Source of the DNA: Limnanthes douglasii subsp. nivea
Lineage: Eukaryota > Streptophyta > Magnoliopsida > Brassicales > Limnanthaceae
Assembly (NCBI GenBank): GCA_036936605.1
Contig: JAUPFV010000002.1
Location: 316,588,893-316,652,892 of the forward strand
Length of the DNA: 64,000 nt
Direction: 5' to 3'
The notes below the pieces were generated by a model that was not told the origin of the DNA, did no database searches, and worked only from the letters and a program-made list of their open reading frames with translations. The translations under genes were made by a program, and so were the position numbers. Positions 10,482 to 23,835 of this stretch are shown piece after piece; position 1 is the first letter of the stretch; each line of letters begins with the position of its first letter.

Positions 10482-13000
10482 ATGTCAGCTCCAAGAGTAA
10501 GGTCCATGCAGACAGCTGACTCAGAGACGAGGTCTGTCTTGGGGTGTACTGCTAACAAAGGGGAGTCATTACGTAAACCGACCTCTAAGGTATCGAGGAA
10601 AGTTGAGATGCCCCCTAAGGAAGTTGGAGTTTCCAAGGAGAAGAAATCTCATATATCGTCTGCTGTTAATGGTTCTTCACCGTTAAAGCACTCTCTTAGT
10701 GTTCCTTCAGTGCTACGTCGACATGAGCAGCTGATTCATTCGAATTTGTCCCTTAATGCTTCTTGTTCATCTGATGCCTCTACGGATTCATTTCAAAGCC
10801 GAGCATCGACCGGTAGGCTTGCTCGTTCATATAGCCTTGGTAGTAGGAGGAAGCCGACTCCATCAAAGCCAAGGACTCCTATTCCTGTTGGTGCTTTGAA
10901 TTCTCCATCAAATGGTGGACAGAGTCAAAAGAAGTGTGCTTGGGTGACTCCAAATACAGGTGTGTTTTACTTCTTGTTTGATTGGCTTTAGAGTAAGTGA
11001 AGTGCGGTGTTTTATTCCTTCAAGTCATTGTAATAATGTTTATGCATGGCCGCATGTGTTTTTATGATTTTTATCGAAATATAAACATGGTAACATGTAT
11101 GGGTGCTAGGATTGATTAAAAAGCAGTTCCTCTTGTTATCATTTATTCATTCGGTTGATATGTCCCTCCTCACACGAAATTACTTCAAATTTTATGTGCT
11201 GACTGATTGTAATAATGTCAAAAACCAGATCCATTGTACACTACTTTCCATGATGAAGAATGGGGAGTCCCAGTGCATGAAGATAAGTATGTAATTTTAA
11301 GTTTGTGTGTCAAGTGAATCGTACCAATGGATATATGACTCCAGCTTAACAAATCGAAATGATTTTGGTGTCTAAATGCAGGCGATTGTTTGAGCTACTT
11401 GTACTTTCAGGTGCCTTGTCCGAACTTGCATGGCCTATCATTTTAAGCAAACGACACATCTTCAGGTATGACTATTGGGACTTTTACTTCCCTATTTTTT
11501 AAAATCTCGATCGTAAAATTAGCTTTCGTCGTGGCTCATTTGGCATAAATTATTGTATAATCTCTTGCAGAGAAGTATTTGTTGATTTTGATCCTGTTGC
11601 TGTCTCAAAATTGAACGAGAAGAAGCTAATATCACCAGGGAGCATTGCGAGCACCTTATTATCAGAAGTTAAGCTGCGTGCTATCATCGAGAATGCGCGC
11701 CAAGTAGCCAAGGTAGAGTCTCTTTTCTCTCTTTTCAAACAAAATTTTCAACTATAAAGGGATCCCTTATATATGTCCCCAAAATTCCTTATGTATAAGA
11801 TTCGCTGGTTGTACTACTACTAACCATCAACGAGTGACTTATTTGTGAAGTACCATAAAATCATTGACACGTCAAATAACCTTCACAATTACAGTGTAGT
11901 CATATCATGTAATGCTAACAAATATGGCATCTATTTTGCTATATTTGTTAGCATGCATGTATCTTTTGCGTCTTTCTCTCTTGTTCTATGTTACTTAAAT
12001 GATTTTAGGTGTACTATTTTGGCGATAAGTAATATGGGTTTGCTGAATAACGTCAAACTAAATTATTATGAACTATCTGATCAGTTGAATATTTGGAATT
12101 AGTGGAAAGGTGGTCCAAATTTTTCTGTATCATGATTCACCATATAGGGCAAGCTATAATACTTCAATTTTGACATCTATATCATTGCCTAGCTTTTTTT
12201 TTGCAATCCAATTATTACATTTATTCTGATGCCAGCTTGCTTAATAACTTAGGGGTTTGTTTGGTACCAAGCTCATAAGCCAAAAGCTATCTAATACAAG
12301 CAGATAAAAAGTGAGCAATGTGTAAAAATCACGGGTTCTTTCGTGCCTTAATTTCTTAATTAAGCTGTATAAAAAGCTATTTAGAACACGAAAAAAGCTG
12401 TATTTCTTAATTTCTTGTTTATTGGGTACTTTTTATATAAGCGAATACTTCGAAAACAACTAAGATTAGAAGCCGGACCAACCTTTTTGTTTATAAGCCA
12501 ATAAGATTGATGACACCAAACTACCCCTTAGTCATTAGGTACTAACTTCGTATTCTTTTGACTAAAGTTTCATCTATCCTGTATGATTATGATCGCAACT
12601 AACTTTTTGCAGGTTTTGCTGATGCCTACAGGTTATCGATGAGTTCGGTTCCTTTGACGCGTATATCTGGAGCTTTGTGAACTACAAGCCTATAGTTGGT
12701 AAATTTCGGTATTCTCGCCAAGTTCCCGTAAAAACACCTAAAGCAGATGTCATTAGTAAAGATCTCGTAAGGAGAGGATTCCGAGGTGTGGGGCCTACAG
12801 TTATATACTCGTTCATGCAAGTGGCCGGAATAACAAATGATCATCTCACTTGCTGTTTCAGATTCCAAGAGTGTATTGCAGCCGAAGAAGGAAAGAGAGA
12901 AAATGGTTTTAAAGAGAAAGATGAAGACAAGAAAACAGAAAACGCAATGGAAACCGAACTCTCAATGTCTATCAATGAACTCAGTTTCTCCATGGAATGA
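10482..13000 (+). CDS. DNA-3-methyladenine glycosylase I family protein, five exons
   Basis: Exons 10482-10959, 11229-11286, 11382-11465, 11571-11712 and 12632-13000 have GT-AG borders and compatible phases, and join to 376 codons. Residues 1 to about 150 are a serine-rich, basic, probably unstructured plant N-terminus. The glycosylase domain starts at KKCAWVTPNT and continues FHDEEWGVPVHEDK, ILSKRHIFREVF, WSFVNYKP and VGPTVIYSFMQ to NDHLTC. The family removes alkylated 3-methyladenine from DNA in base excision repair. The likely zinc ligands (Cys of KKCAW, His of FHDEEW, His and Cys of NDHLTC) are present. The place held by the active-site Glu of the Escherichia coli enzyme (LEGQQ) is Ser (LSGAL), as I recall for plant members, so activity is uncertain. 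The gene looks intact. The start is the first ATG of the open frame at 10482. Confidence 0.9.
12252..12527. mobile_element. Tourist-like MITE in intron 4 of the glycosylase gene
   Basis: The element begins GGGGTTTGTTTGGTA and ends in the near-complement ACCAAACTACCCC. It is flanked on both sides by TTA (12249-12251 and 12528-12530). Its length is 276 bp with no coding capacity. Terminal GGGG(T)TGTTTGG and a TTA duplication are typical of PIF/Harbinger-derived Tourist MITEs. It lies wholly in the intron and does not touch splice sites. Confidence 0.75.
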
Positions 13001-14028
13001 CCGATTAATTGTCTCGTGCCATTTAAATGACTTGCCGGCCAGTGTTTAAATTTGAAATGTGTTATGGATTCTTAATGTAGATTACTAGAAGTGAACTAAT
13101 GATTTGTGTTCATTGAAAATCAATGTAGAATTTCTTGTACAGTCAAAAAATGAGTGATTATGCAGAAATTACATTCTAAATCCTGATATGATCAATGGTT
13201 GAGATAAAAAAGTTAACGGTATCACAACTATATATGGTCAGCTTTAGATCTGATGACATCTTGGTGGCTTTAAATAATTGATAGGCACAATGTGTATTTG
13301 TCCCAGTAGGACAGGAAGACAGACGAGCCTAATTATGGAACATGTCTGTTCAGTTGGGCCTGATTGCCATATGATGAGGGGTAGTGTTAGCAAAATTCCA
13401 GGGTTGGGTTTTGGTCAACATACTTCTTTTATGTCATCTATCAATGCAGTTTCCAAGTACAAATATGACAACCAATCAGATTTAGATCAGGCTTGTCGAA
13501 CTGATGAACAAAATGTTTAGAAGTCACTAAATGCAAGCAATAGTTTCCGGTTTGTGATAACATCAGTATATAAATCCGAATGTATAATTCATGTAAAGGC
13601 CCAAACGGTTGTGCAACATCAGGAGAAAATATACCACAACTTCGGTAACTAGTAAAACCAACCTATCGAACTTTTGGATCTGAAACACAATCTTACTGCA
13701 ATACGAAACAATAGGCGAAATAATACATTACTATATCAAATCATTGTAAACTCATGATGATATTACTGTACTTAAAAGTTACATTCCTTATATCGGAAAT
13801 AGCTGAAACAGGGATTGATAAGGGTGAACAGCTCTTTACATTCTACTATTGTATTCCTAAGTCCTAAGTCCTAACACATGAGGCGAGCATCACGGACAAT
13901 ATATACCATTTCAACCGCAAACTAGAACAAAGAGGTCGGGGAAACAGGCTAAACAGAATTCCTGCCACATGAGTAGTTTATATATACTGCTATCTGCACG
14001 GTTATTTTACAAATGACAGGAAAGGCTT
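13001..14028. other. Convergent intergenic region between glycosylase and WRKY genes
   Basis: It contains the 3' ends of two convergent genes, whose stop codons are about 1 kb apart. The open frame at 13278-13520 shows no recognisable domain. No transposon ends were seen. Confidence 0.5.
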
Positions 14029-16652
14029 TTAACAAGGCTTGATTTCAAATCCGATGCTGAGCAAAGTCCGAGCTGATTCTATGGCTCTATCACCTCCAAC
14101 GTCGAAGGCTTGGCAGTTCATTTCACTTTGTGTTCCCACAGAGTAGTGCCTAGCAGTTATTTGGTTATTGACCACGTCATCTCTTCTAGGCTTCAATTTC
14201 TTTACGGAAGCAGGAGCAGCAGCGGCAACAAGAGGAGTACTGGGTGCACATTGTTGCTTCTTTGGTACAGGCATGTCATGGTCATGTACTCCCTTATACG
14301 TGATAGTAACAGCACTTGAGTTCTCTACAGACATCTCAATGTGCTTACGTGCAGGGCATCCAACACATGTGCATCTGTAGTAGTTCCTGAAAAATTCATC
14401 CGAGTACTTACATTTCATAAACAACGAAAAATTACATCTATGCAAGACTAAGGGGTTGTTTGGTGCATCATGACTTATGAGCTTAAAATAGGCACACAAA
14501 AAATATGGCTTTTAGGATAAAGCCTTACAGTTGTTTGGTGCACTGAAAACTAGTGTTTAAGTTAGAAATCAATTTATCAAAGGAAGCCGAAAAATGGCAT
14601 AAAACTGGAAATGCTAAGAAATTGCAGTTGAAGAAGTTTAATAGAGTGCGATGGAGAAAAATAATGGGAAAGAAAGTCAAAAGTTAGAAAAGCCAAAGAA
14701 GAATCGAAAATCTATGAAAATATTAGCTTTCAAGGTTTTCTGATATGACAAAAAATTAAAAAATTTAAAATTATATGCAGCCTAAAACGCTATACCAAAC
14801 AAACAAGCTCTTTACTTATAGGCCTAGAAGTCTGTTGATACCAAACAACCCCCAAGTTATAAACCAAACACATACCTAGGATTAGGTTTTCCCTTGACCA
14901 TCTTTTGTCCGTACTTGCGCCATCTATATCCATCACCTGAAATGCCCACATCTCCAGCTACATGCACAACAAACTTAGTTTTCTTTTCAGGTTTTGAGAC
15001 AGAATCCGAGCAGGCTGAGTCACCTTTTTTCACTCTGATCATCAAAGAAGAGGTAAGAGCGTTATGACGCTTTTTCCAAAATGATATAAAAAACATAATA
15101 CAGACAACGGAAGTAAGTAAACAAAACAATGAGGCTAACTTGCCTCTTTTTCAACTCCGATTCGCTTATAAGATTCTCCTTAAACTCAACTTCGTTGTCT
15201 CCGTCAAGTTCAGAAGATCCTTGTCTTTCACTTTCAGCAATCGCCCGCGTCTTGTGCGTGGGTTGTTTCCCCATTACACCGCTCCCAATAGCAGGTTCCA
15301 GAGACGATGTAAAGCTACTTTCTCCAACAGACTTCTTTTTTCGCGGTGGATCATGACAATGCATACCCTTATGACTAATGTCTGTCACACAGCCTGAGTG
15401 ATCGGAGAACTGAATTTTTTTAGCACAACAATTCGAGTGAGTGCATTTATAGTAGCTTCGAGAACCAAGTGGAATTTTGACTTGCTTCTGCCCATATTTT
15501 CGCCAGTTGTAACCATCAGAACTTGGTATTCTCATAGTAGGGCCTTTGTATACAGTTTCCGTTTCCAACGAAGTTTTTTGTTCTTCCTGCGGCGACCGTC
15601 TTTCATCTTGTGTAGGAACAAATGATACAAAATCTGTAACAGAAACTGGTTTCGAAATTTGGTTTAGAGATGGCGAGAGTTGATTTTCATTTTCTGCTTC
15701 ACCATCACGAGGTGGTAAAGTAGCCAAACCTTCGAAGCCACTTGCATTAACATGCTCCTGTAAGAAAAGTCATTGAAATGTCATCGAACAAATTTATAGC
15801 TGAAGAAGAAGTTCATTCCCATTGAAGTTCGAGCTAGTAGCCTACTGGTACGAGTAAACCGAAAGATATGGTCAATAAACTGACATTTATTGTAAGCATA
15901 TTAGGCCGCGCATACATGTACCATATCTTATACAGAGCTCACAAAGTTCGCAACATCCTCTATCACCTCCACTTAAAATTTTCCAGAAACTTCACAACAA
16001 ATCTAATATTTACAGAATCAGAGCCAGGACGTGTGTCATACATTCTTTTATAGGAGACCACCAAACACTTACAACAATGTTAATGCATTAACTTAGACAA
16101 TTCATGGATGAAGGAAAAATCTCATAATTGTTTGACGGCAAAGAATCAAAACCTATTTCTTTTAAGTAATTAGCTCACATCATAAACACTAAACAACTTC
16201 ATCACATCATTAAGTTTAAAAAAAATGAGTAAAAAAATAGATAATCTGAGCAAACTACACAACCTTATATGCAGCTTCTTTGGCCGATTCAGCGGTAGTA
16301 TTCATCTCCAAACCTGTGGAAACAGTACAACTTCCATCAGAACCTAACCAAAGCTTAACAAAAACAGCAATAACATTACACACGAACATAGTTTAATCAA
16401 ACAAATAAATAAAAACAAACCACGTTCGTGCTGATCCTTGTTATTCACAGCTCCCAATTGTTCGTCTTCCATCTGCACCTCGACTGAACTCTGGAACTCA
16501 CGGAGCTGTGGTGACTCGTTGTGTTGACACGGTTCATTGTTCTGTACCGAGTTTTCTTCTAGTTCTGACTCGGTTTCTCGCTTCTGCGCTTTCTCTTCGG
16601 GTGGATTTTCGCTTTTGAGTTTAAGAGGTTCATAGCCCTCTGTGTCAACCAT
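14029..16652 (-). CDS. WRKY32: Group I WRKY transcription factor (WRKY32-like), five exons
   Basis: Exons on the minus strand are 16652-16421, 16313-16264, 15757-15140, about 15069-14876 and 14386-14029. Their lengths sum to 1452 nt, or 483 residues. Two WRKY domains are complete. The first has GYNWRKYGQKQVK and a C-x4-C...H-x-H finger (CTHSNC to HCH). The second has GYRWRKYGQKMVK, then CTCVGC and HDH. The intron between PNPR and NYYRC is the conserved one inside plant WRKY domains. The protein should bind W-box DNA in the nucleus. MVKGKPNPRNYYRC, VTITYKGVHDHDMPVPKK and the end SIGFEIKPC point to the WRKY32 type rather than WRKY1, from memory of the family. The acceptor of exon 4 has a weak pyrimidine tract and is the least sure border. 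The gene symbol means similarity, not proven orthology. Confidence 0.88.
14452..14852. mobile_element. Tourist-like MITE in intron 4 of the WRKY gene
   Basis: Left end GGGGTTGTTTGGTG and right end ACCAAACAACCCC are near-perfect inverted repeats. The flanks are TAA (14449-14451) and CAA (14853-14855), which fits a TAA duplication with one change. It is about 401 bp long with no coding sequence. Its ends resemble the MITE in the neighbouring gene (12252-12527), so both may come from one family. Confidence 0.65.
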
Positions 16653-17825
16653 GGCAGGTACCAGGTAGGTTGTGTAACCTCGGAGAAGGAGAAGAGAGTA
16701 AAGTAATGGACAGGTCCCGGCAACATCTACGTGTCCGATTTCTTCGATACAACCCCGATACGTATTGGCTTCTTTTATTTAGTAATCGAGTTTTAATTAT
16801 CGATCGTTTGTTTCTGGCGAACTAAAGCACTAAATAATAGTATGAAGGTGGCAGCACTAAAAAAATTGCTACAAAAATAACTAAAATTATTTGGCTGTAT
16901 GTTTATATTTTTCTGTATTTATAAAATTGTTAATTATATTTTTTGTTTAATTTTATGATGTCATTTATTTATTACATGAAATTCCATAACACAAAACTCT
17001 AAATAAACCTAATATTTTCATTCCGAAAATTTATTAAAAACATAAACTCACAAAAACCTATTTTTCTTTCCAACTTTGTAAAATTAAAAATCATAGCCGA
17101 AATGGAAGCGAAATTGGTTCCTCAACGGACAAACATAGACATGGAGTGATATACACGTGTCTATCTTTCTGTTTTATTAAAAAATATGGAATTTTTAACC
17201 ATCCAAAAATTGCTCAAATCCGCTAGGAGATGGCGCCCAAGCAGTGTTCCTCGCTATTGTTCTAGCATAAACGATGACATTTCTTGCCAAAATGTTGGCG
17301 GAGTAATAGTCATAGGCATCATCTTCTGGCAGAGAAGTTCACCCAAACGTCATTTTCATGGCGGCTAAAGTTGTCTGTCCGCTGGGCATATGATAATTGG
17401 TGACATTGTCAGCCAAGAAGTGTCGGCTATGACATTTCTTTGTATGACAGAATGTTCTTTAGTAATCCGTGTTTTGGTTTTGATTGATTCGTTTATTTTA
17501 TCTCCATTGTATGAGGTTACCAAATGTGAAATACCAGCTGTTACGGACTACACTCACTATTTTGTTACTCACAAGGAGTATAACTTAGAGTTGATGATCA
17601 AATGAGAAAAAAAGAGCTTCTCGATATTTTAACTGTGAACGGAACAACTCCGCGTTAAATTTTTGTTTCCTTAAAAAAGGATGATCCATAGAATACATCA
17701 AATATCTGTCACGTATATAATCACTATCAAAGAATAAAGTTGGTAAAAAATGGTGGTCGGTCGCAAATGCAATGCTTGGTAGAAAAATTACAAATGCACA
17801 AATACATATATTGGGATCGAACGAC
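16653..17825. other. WRKY upstream region and unassigned sequence
   Basis: The first few hundred bases left of the minus-strand start should contain the WRKY promoter. No clear TATA box or W-box cluster can be assigned by eye. The open frames at 17186-17605 lie just before the MULE remnant and may be decayed parts of it, but no motif supports this. Confidence 0.4.
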
Positions 17826-18500
17826 CAATGACGGACCTTCCCCCTGTTGCTAATCACGGATAGCACATACAAAGTTATTAGATATGAGATGCTATTGTTG
17901 GAAGTAGTAAGGATAACATCGACCAACAAAACGTTTTTTGCATTGGATTCACATTTATGGTTAAAAGAAAATCAAGACAACTACGAATGAGCTTTGGTAT
18001 GTTTGAAAACGGTTATGGAAGATAATGATTATGAGTTGCATTTATTGGCATATCAACAAGAATATAAGTGGAAAAAAAGTAAAATAAAGATGACAATGAG
18101 TTTAACACATTTTTGGCCGTTTGGAAGGACGTCGTCTTATTGACCACTATCGACTGGATGAACGAGAGGTTGGCTAAAATTCGGACAATATTTCAAAGAA
18201 CGCGAGAATGTGGTCGACTGTGCATAGAATTTTGGATTATGCTATGTAAAAATAGGTTTGTTCATGCATACACACACAAGATCATATATTTTGACAATCA
18301 CACGTCAATTGAAAGCTCGTACACTACTTTGAAAAAATATACTCGGTCAAGCCAATTAAATTTTGAGGGCTTTTGAGAGAAATTTCATGGTTTTCTTGCG
18401 ATGCAACATCCCACCATAAAAAAATCCACGGAGTTAAGTGTATTTTAAGATTAAAACCCTTTCAAATTAATATATGGGTGCGTAACCATGACATATTAAA
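17826..18500 (+). pseudogene. MULE (Mutator-like) transposase remnant
   Basis: Conceptual translation across stops and shifts gives the MULE transposase core: LLITDSTYKVIRYEMLLLEV near 17842-17900, STNKTF, DNYE and ALVCLKTVM near 17980. Downstream come TIDWMNERLAKIRTIF (about 18150), FVHAYTHKIIYFDNHTS and SSYTTLKKYTRSS (about 18260-18350). These match the order D-TYKTNRY, WALE, then TSRVEGAHATLKKY-type blocks of Mutator/FAR1-related transposases. At least two stops and a frameshift break the frame, so it cannot encode an active enzyme. No terminal repeats were found. Confidence 0.7.
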
Positions 18501-18560
18501 AATAGCAAAATACAATAAAATTAAAAAAAGTTTGTTTGTTGCCGCCACGGTCTAGCGGAC

Positions 18561-21500
18561 AAGACCCTATATATGCCATATATATGAAAACAACAATGAT
18601 TTTTTTCTTTCATTCTTATAAAAAATAATCATATGAAAATATTATGTTTATAAAACATCAATTATATGATTAACGATTATAATACCTTACTAAAATACTG
18701 ATAAACATAAGTGTCACAATTAATAATTAATCAAATGTACATGTAGTAAGTTCCACCTATATGTTACTCGTCAATAATAAGTTCCGCCAAAATTTAAGTT
18801 GCTAGAGTTTTACCTGGCAAATCATTACCCGATAATAATAAATCCGCTAATTCTCTTTGTTAATATAAAGATATCTAGTAACATAACTTTATAATTTCAT
18901 CAATCCTCTAAGTCGTCAAGCATGTGATGAGAACGAGCTCAGATGAGACTCCTGATGAATTTTATCAATGAAGTGTTATGTACAATGTACTATATGTACG
19001 GTTACATGCATGGGGTGCAGGAGCAAAACCTATACCGCCCCCACACAGTCATGAAGAAGTATGGACAAACTATAGTTATCCGAAAACGAGCCAATGTATC
19101 GTGACATGCAACGCGATGTTCAACAAGAGTTGCATATGGTGCTTGGTATGGGGATTAATGATTCAATTAAAGAACATACTCTTCGTGATATTTAGTTGGA
19201 CTTAGTTGACATCAGGTTGAAACATCCGCATTTCCTAGAATTAGATATGCAGGATATAACACTTATATGTGTTCCTTTGAGTACTTTTGAATATTCTATT
19301 TTTAATGTAATTTTAAACCGAAAGTGTGTTTGTTTATCTTCATTTGAGTACTTTAAAACAAATGTTATGCAGACATCAAACGTATATGTAAACAATAAAC
19401 AAAAAATTAGAACAAAAAATAGTATAAAATGTCTAAGAAAAATTAAAATATGAGTGAAAACAACAACTGTTACAAAGTAAACAAGACAAGTTGCGAATGT
19501 TTACAAAATGTCTTCAAAAGAAAATGACACCAAAGAGCGGAAAATAAGAAATATCAAACAAATATGACACCATAATGTCTACCCTAGTCCCCTCGTGATA
19601 GACAAAACATCATTGTGCGCCTTAGCCACCACTCAAAATCCCCATCAAACTCGGAAATTCCAGAAAACAATGAAAACTAACGCAACCCTACACACAAATG
19701 TCGTATAACAGCACCCTCACAGTCTTCGTGCTAATAATTATCTAATTGGTATATCGTTATGTTAACGAGATTGTACCAACTAACCGATTGATGATATATA
19801 AGATACTGCGGAGTACATAACAACTCCAAATCGTCTCTAACAGTAGGGCCCCTCAACAAAGAAGCTAGCGTATACCAAAGCCAATACTCCAAATCATCAT
19901 CATTGAATGTATAGGCCATAACCCTGGGTTTCCTATTGTCACTGTTTAACATCCTATGCAATTAATAGTCATCTCACCAACCTCCAGCCCCAATATCATA
20001 TGCATATCATCGAGGGTGATAATCATCTAACCGAAACTAAAATGGAAATTATTCGTTTCTTGATGTCAACGCTCTAAGATTACCTCGGGAATGCCGCACT
20101 AGAGATGCATACATGATAATAACTCGATAAGCCTACCGAAAGTCTTGGTATCCAACATCTCCCTAACCTTACCCTAAGTTATCAAACTCAAGGTCCTATG
20201 ACTGGTGTAGTGGGTATACAAGCGCATCTCGCATTTTTGAAAATAATGATTTGGAGTTAGCAAAATATACCGAATAATAATATATAGCAACTAAACAACT
20301 AACAATGAATTGTGAAATTACATAAACCTACCAAACGTAGTAGACATCATGTTGAGCGAACGTGTCACAAAATAAACTAGGTAATCGAGCGGAGGGCGCA
20401 GCTCAAGATAGACCTTAATGAGGGTAAGACGATTGTCGATTGGGGGCAGCGCTAAACGATGTAGAACCGATAGGAAGGGGTGTAGAACAAAAAGAGGAGG
20501 TGGTAATTGAGGCAGAATCGATTCCATAACAACCGTTAGAAGGACTACTTTGCATTCAGATGTGTTTTCATTTTTTTTTATCGATTCTTGATTCTCTTTG
20601 CGCGTACCATCACTCTCGCCCGAACCCAGACATGGATCCATAATCTGAAAAAAAAACATAAAATATGCGTAAACCTACTTAAAAATACTAGACGTTAAAT
20701 GGTAAGCTATTACTATTTTGAACAAAATTAACGCAAACATAAACAAAACAACAACAAACATGAAAAAACTAGACCAAATAAAATTCGGTCACCGGCGCAA
20801 AATGTATAGTGAACTTTTAGCTATATATGTCAGACGTTAAAGGCTACTAGTTCACTATATGGCTGGTGCGAAAGATATAATTTCCACCCATGTTTGGTGG
20901 AAACCATGTGTTCTTCGCATATTGTTGATGAAGAGCAATGTCCCTTGCAAAAGTCTAAACTTCTGTAAAATAAATCTACTTCTAAACCATCTAGTTGGTT
21001 CTAAACAGCCATCGAATTATAAACTTTAACAAAACATCTAAAATTAATTTTAATTTGACTGTTTTCTAATTTTATAACAAAGGTGGATGACTGCTGGCGG
21101 AGCTGATGGAGGACTTATGTTGCACTAAAATATGTCAGTGTGGAGTTGCTGAAGAGAAGTTATGTTTTGCTATTGATGCCGATATAGAGTTGCTGCAGAT
21201 AAGTTATGATTTTTTTTTGTTGTGTTGCTGAGGGACATGCAAGGGTTGTTGCGCGATTCTCTTTCTACTCTACTCAAACTTGTTCTACTTGGTTGTAATT
21301 AAACCAATCAAAGAATATTTTTACAATTAAATCTAACCAAATTATAAATTTACTTAATATCTTTTATAGAAAAAAAATGTTTCGATTGATTTAAATAATA
21401 TTGATAATTTTTTATAAAAATAATATAAAAAGGATGAGAGATATTATTTTAAAAAGCATTTTTTTTAATTTATACATAATTTTTAATATAAAAATAAAAA

Positions 21501-21604
21501 TGATAAAATAAATAATTTCACTAAATCATTTTAGCTTTTTTTTATATTCCTTCATAAAATGACTTTAATTGTTCTTTAGCAAGGGTATGGTTATATATAT
21601 ACCC
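18561..21604. other. Unassigned AT-rich intergenic region
   Basis: Short open frames (for example 19731-19961 and 20318-20659 on the minus strand) have no recognised domain. The stretch may be old mobile sequence tied to the MULE remnant, but nothing diagnostic is visible. No RNA gene was recognised. Confidence 0.4.
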
Positions 21605-21968
21605 TGATAAGAGAAGATTAACGATTAAAAAAACCTTGGAGTATTTTATTAACAAAGAAAGTTTCTTTGGAGAAATAGGCAATTATGTAATAGAAAAGGA
21701 CTAAATTATAACAAAAAATAGACTTAAGGACTGTACCACAATTAGTAATTGTTAGAATTATGGAACCTACTTTTTGTACTACAAAAACATCTCTCTCTTC
21801 TTGGGAATGGGATGGATAAATGATTAAGCAATTATTACATTGACTTTCTCTCTCTAAAAACACGTATTTCTCTATCTAAAGAATTATTTAAGTAATCTGA
21901 ACAACATAGCAGTCCTCTAAATATTATTTGATCTAGAAAACCTCCTCCAAAGATTTTTGGAACGATCA
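21605..21968 (+). repeat. Probable 5' LTR of element B
   Basis: The right end is secure: ...GATCA at 21968, one base before TGGTGCCGTCTGTGGGGACG, a primer-binding-type sequence related to that of element C. The left end is set at TGATAAGAG by likeness to the TGATGAG starts of the other LTRs. It is tentative because the 3' partner is lost. Confidence 0.45.
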
Positions 21969-22064
21969 TTGGTGCCGTCTGTGGGGACGATTTGGTATCA
22001 AGAGTCATCTTCCAAAACCAATCTATTTTTTTTAAAAAAAGTAACAAAATTCCGAGAATATTTA

Positions 22065-23835
22065 AGCATGAGTAACGATTTGGAAATTGCAAAAGAATTC
22101 GAGGAAAACCCAACGGAAAATAATATGGAAATCGATCAGCAGCATGATGATCAACATGGTGGTAAAATTTTGGAAGAGTCTATACTGGTGGCTCGTAGGA
22201 ATGAACTGCTGGAACAGATTGAAAGGTTAAATTCTGAAAAAGATGCAACGATTGCTGCTAGGGAAATCCCATCTGAAGTCCGAAGGGAAAATTATACTGA
22301 GAAAGATGAGTATGATCATTATCATCGAATTAATAAGAAGGATATGTATTGAAGGCATCATCGTAATTCTCAGAGGAAAAAGTTGAAACTGAGGTACATG
22401 TATGAATCGTCTGAGTCAAGTGATTTTTCAATCTATGACTCTAGTGAGTCTTCTTCGGAAATGGAGTATCGTCGAATGAAAGATGTAATAAATAACTATT
22501 CGAAGAAGTATAGAAAGGAGCATCGGTCAAATCATTGTTCTAATGAGTTGAAAGATAAAGACCAGATGTCTGAGGAGCATGTCAAGAAAGATAATGTTGT
22601 GAATGTTCAAAATCAGTAAGGAAGTCAGAATTTCGAATATCATGTAAGTAATCAATATATGTTGCCTTCCGAGGAGGATCTTTACGCGATGGCTAACGAG
22701 GGTCCAAGAAATAATGTTTATAGAGAATGCCATAATTGGAGGTCTTCTCCTTTGTCTACATAAATACTTTCTGGCAATATTTCGAAGTATTTTGATATTT
22801 CCAAGCTAAAGAAATTCGATATGACTCAAGATCCTGATAGTCACATTGAACAATTTAAAATTTTCATTATCAATTTTGATGATGATGATAAATTGTTGTG
22901 CATGACTTTCTCTCAGACTTTTAAGGGGGTCGCTTCAAAATGGTATAATCGATTACCACAAGGTTATATCAAGAATTTCGATATATTTTGGAATGTGTTT
23001 CGTCAATATTTTGTGGGAAGTAAGAAGTTTCGTGCTAATAGATATACTATAATATATTATAGACAGAAGGTTGGGAAAGTCTAAATATTTATACCAATTG
23101 TTTTATGAAGGCAAAAACTTATTTGGAATGTTGTAAAGATTTTGTAGCTTTGGCAGCAGATCGAATGAGGATTCTCCTCAGAATTTTAAAAGATATGGTG
23201 GCTGAAAGTCAGGAAATATCATTTGGAGCTATTCTTGATCAGGTTGAGAAAATAATTTTGGTGAAAGAAACTCAAGCTTCAGAAAGAGGATCTAGTGATC
23301 AACTAGAGCATAATCAGTTTCAAAGATCTGCTGCTATTACTCAACCTCCTCGAATTAATGCACAACCAAAAGCAGCGAGTCATCAATATCCTCCCAGACC
23401 CCGGGTAAATCAGCAGACATATAATACACAGCAAGTGGGAAGGCCTATCTCTAACAAGTGGATCCGACCAGATTACTTTACAAAACTGACTGAGTGCGTG
23501 ACAACTATATTTGATAAAACTCGTGGTCATGTGAAATTTCGAAAGCCTTTCCCGATTCAAATCCCGAGGGAAAATAGAAATAACAGGTTTTGCAGATATC
23601 ATAAGGATGTTGGCCATGCAAAAAAAGAGTGCATTGCTTTGAAGAAAGAAATTCAAGCGCTAATTGAAAATGGGAAGCTGGCGGATTTTGTAAAGAAAAA
23701 CTCTAGCAAAAATCTGATGATTAAAGAAAAGTCAAAAGAAGAGGAAACTGCATTGGTTATTTCCAAGGAAATTGACTCTTTTGATATTGTGACTGAGTAT
23801 ATAGATCCAAAATAAGGTAGAAATGGTATTAGCAT
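22065..23835 (+). pseudogene. Decayed gag of element B, split by element C
   Basis: It starts MSNDLEIAKEFEEN and continues in one frame with stops at about 22350, 22617 and 22760, then shifts frame near 23085. The capsid-like part has YFDISKLKKFD, DSHIEQFKIF, ASKWYNRLPQG and FRQYFVGSKKF, all matching element C. The nucleocapsid motif CRYHKDVGHAKKEC follows at about 23590. The sequence is cut after YIDPK at 23835 by element C. It resumes at 34464, where MVEEIIPRKKVSDFCAYFES matches the next gag block of C. It is an old plus-strand gypsy copy that hosts the younger insertion. Confidence 0.85.

Noticed and set aside
13278..13520. Small gene after the glycosylase gene
   Set aside because: No domain, no splice support and a position in the probable 3' region.
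19731..20659. Minus-strand frames as part of a plant mobile-domain gene
   Set aside because: No conserved motif could be seen in either frame.
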